Of a stretch of DNA of 64,000 nt, positions 63,967-64,000 are shown piece after piece. Positions within the stretch are counted from its first letter, which is position 1; each line of letters opens with the position of its first letter. The notes below the pieces were generated by a model. It was given only the letters and a program-made list of their open reading frames with translations, made no database searches and was not told the origin of the DNA. This DNA comes from Candidatus Melainabacteria bacterium MEL.A1 (GTDB taxonomy: Bacteria; Cyanobacteriota; Vampirovibrionia; Gastranaerophilales; Gastranaerophilaceae). The stretch is from positions 558,001 to 622,000 of the forward strand of contig CP017245.1 in assembly GCA_001765415.1 (NCBI GenBank), given 5' to 3'. The position numbers were made by a program, and so were the translations under genes.

Positions 63967-64000
63967 GCATTCTTGAAAAAAAGTAAATAATAATTTAATA

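Overview
The window looks like a contiguous stretch of chromosome from a non-photosynthetic cyanobacterial relative (Melainabacteria/Vampirovibrionia, most likely the gut order Gastranaerophilales). The basis is inference from several signs: AT-rich DNA; a cyanobacterial-type ClpC with UVR domain; a short SSB without an acidic tail; a cyanobacterial-type tRNA-Glu; Gram-negative envelope genes (Kdo transferase waaA, an MCE-domain protein, a type II secretion/type IV pilus platform protein); many pseudopilins of the AFTLAEVLITLGIIGVV type; and many proteins of unknown function with a short N-terminal FxG/FxA/FxS motif. The rubredoxin/flavodiiron operon fits an oxygen-avoiding lifestyle. There is no rRNA, CRISPR array, complete insertion sequence or prophage.

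Layout. 1-5.2 kb: acetolactate synthase large subunit (cut by the left edge), two small secreted Lys/Gln-rich proteins, and an operon of a membrane protein, a zinc-ribbon protein and RNase PH. 5.2-13.1 kb: a PHP phosphoesterase, prfB with its programmed frameshift, tandem membrane proteins, a UshA-like nucleotidase, and two pseudopilin/Xre gene pairs. 13.2-24 kb: glyS, tRNA-Lys, pth, a TPR protein, a pseudopilin gene with a G10 tract, the gspF/pilC platform gene, clpC and tRNA-Glu. 24-33.6 kb: lineage-specific proteins, a third pseudopilin/Xre pair, a BaiN/HI0933-type flavoprotein, folK, waaA and tRNA-Leu. 33.6-43.5 kb: a fused glycosyltransferase-acetyltransferase, a PerR/Fur-rubredoxin-flavodiiron operon, a fourth pseudopilin/Xre pair, a TGS-less thrS, ssb and a DUF1537 kinase/PdxA pair. 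43.6-55.6 kb: secDF, dapA, a WecG/TagA glycosyltransferase, the N-terminal half of a transketolase, a YhcH protein, a uridine-kinase-like protein, an AAA ATPase and an EamA transporter. 55.6-64 kb: a SIMPL protein, a histidine kinase, an MCE protein, a 19-residue hydrophobic peptide gene, an acyltransferase, tcdA and an HxlR regulator.

The most unusual theme is the set of five pseudopilin genes. Four are divergent from a small Xre-type helix-turn-helix gene, and the shared intergenic region carries palindromes or repeats, which in three cases lie on or beside a readable promoter. In three of the five, the leader peptide (normally about 7-11 residues here) is swollen to 66-130 residues by dispersed repeats that stay in frame. 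One of these has a G10 tract just after its start codon that puts it out of frame. Only tract lengths of 8, 11 and so on would restore a single reading frame, which looks like a phase-variation switch. Together these suggest a set of individually controlled, partly phase-variable minor pilins served by one secretion/pilus machine.

Genes are packed tightly, often with convergent stop codons overlapping by a few bases, and most convergent pairs share a bidirectional hairpin terminator. Starts were chosen by Shine-Dalgarno position, so several differ from the longest possible reading frame. No database search was possible; family names rest on recognised motifs.
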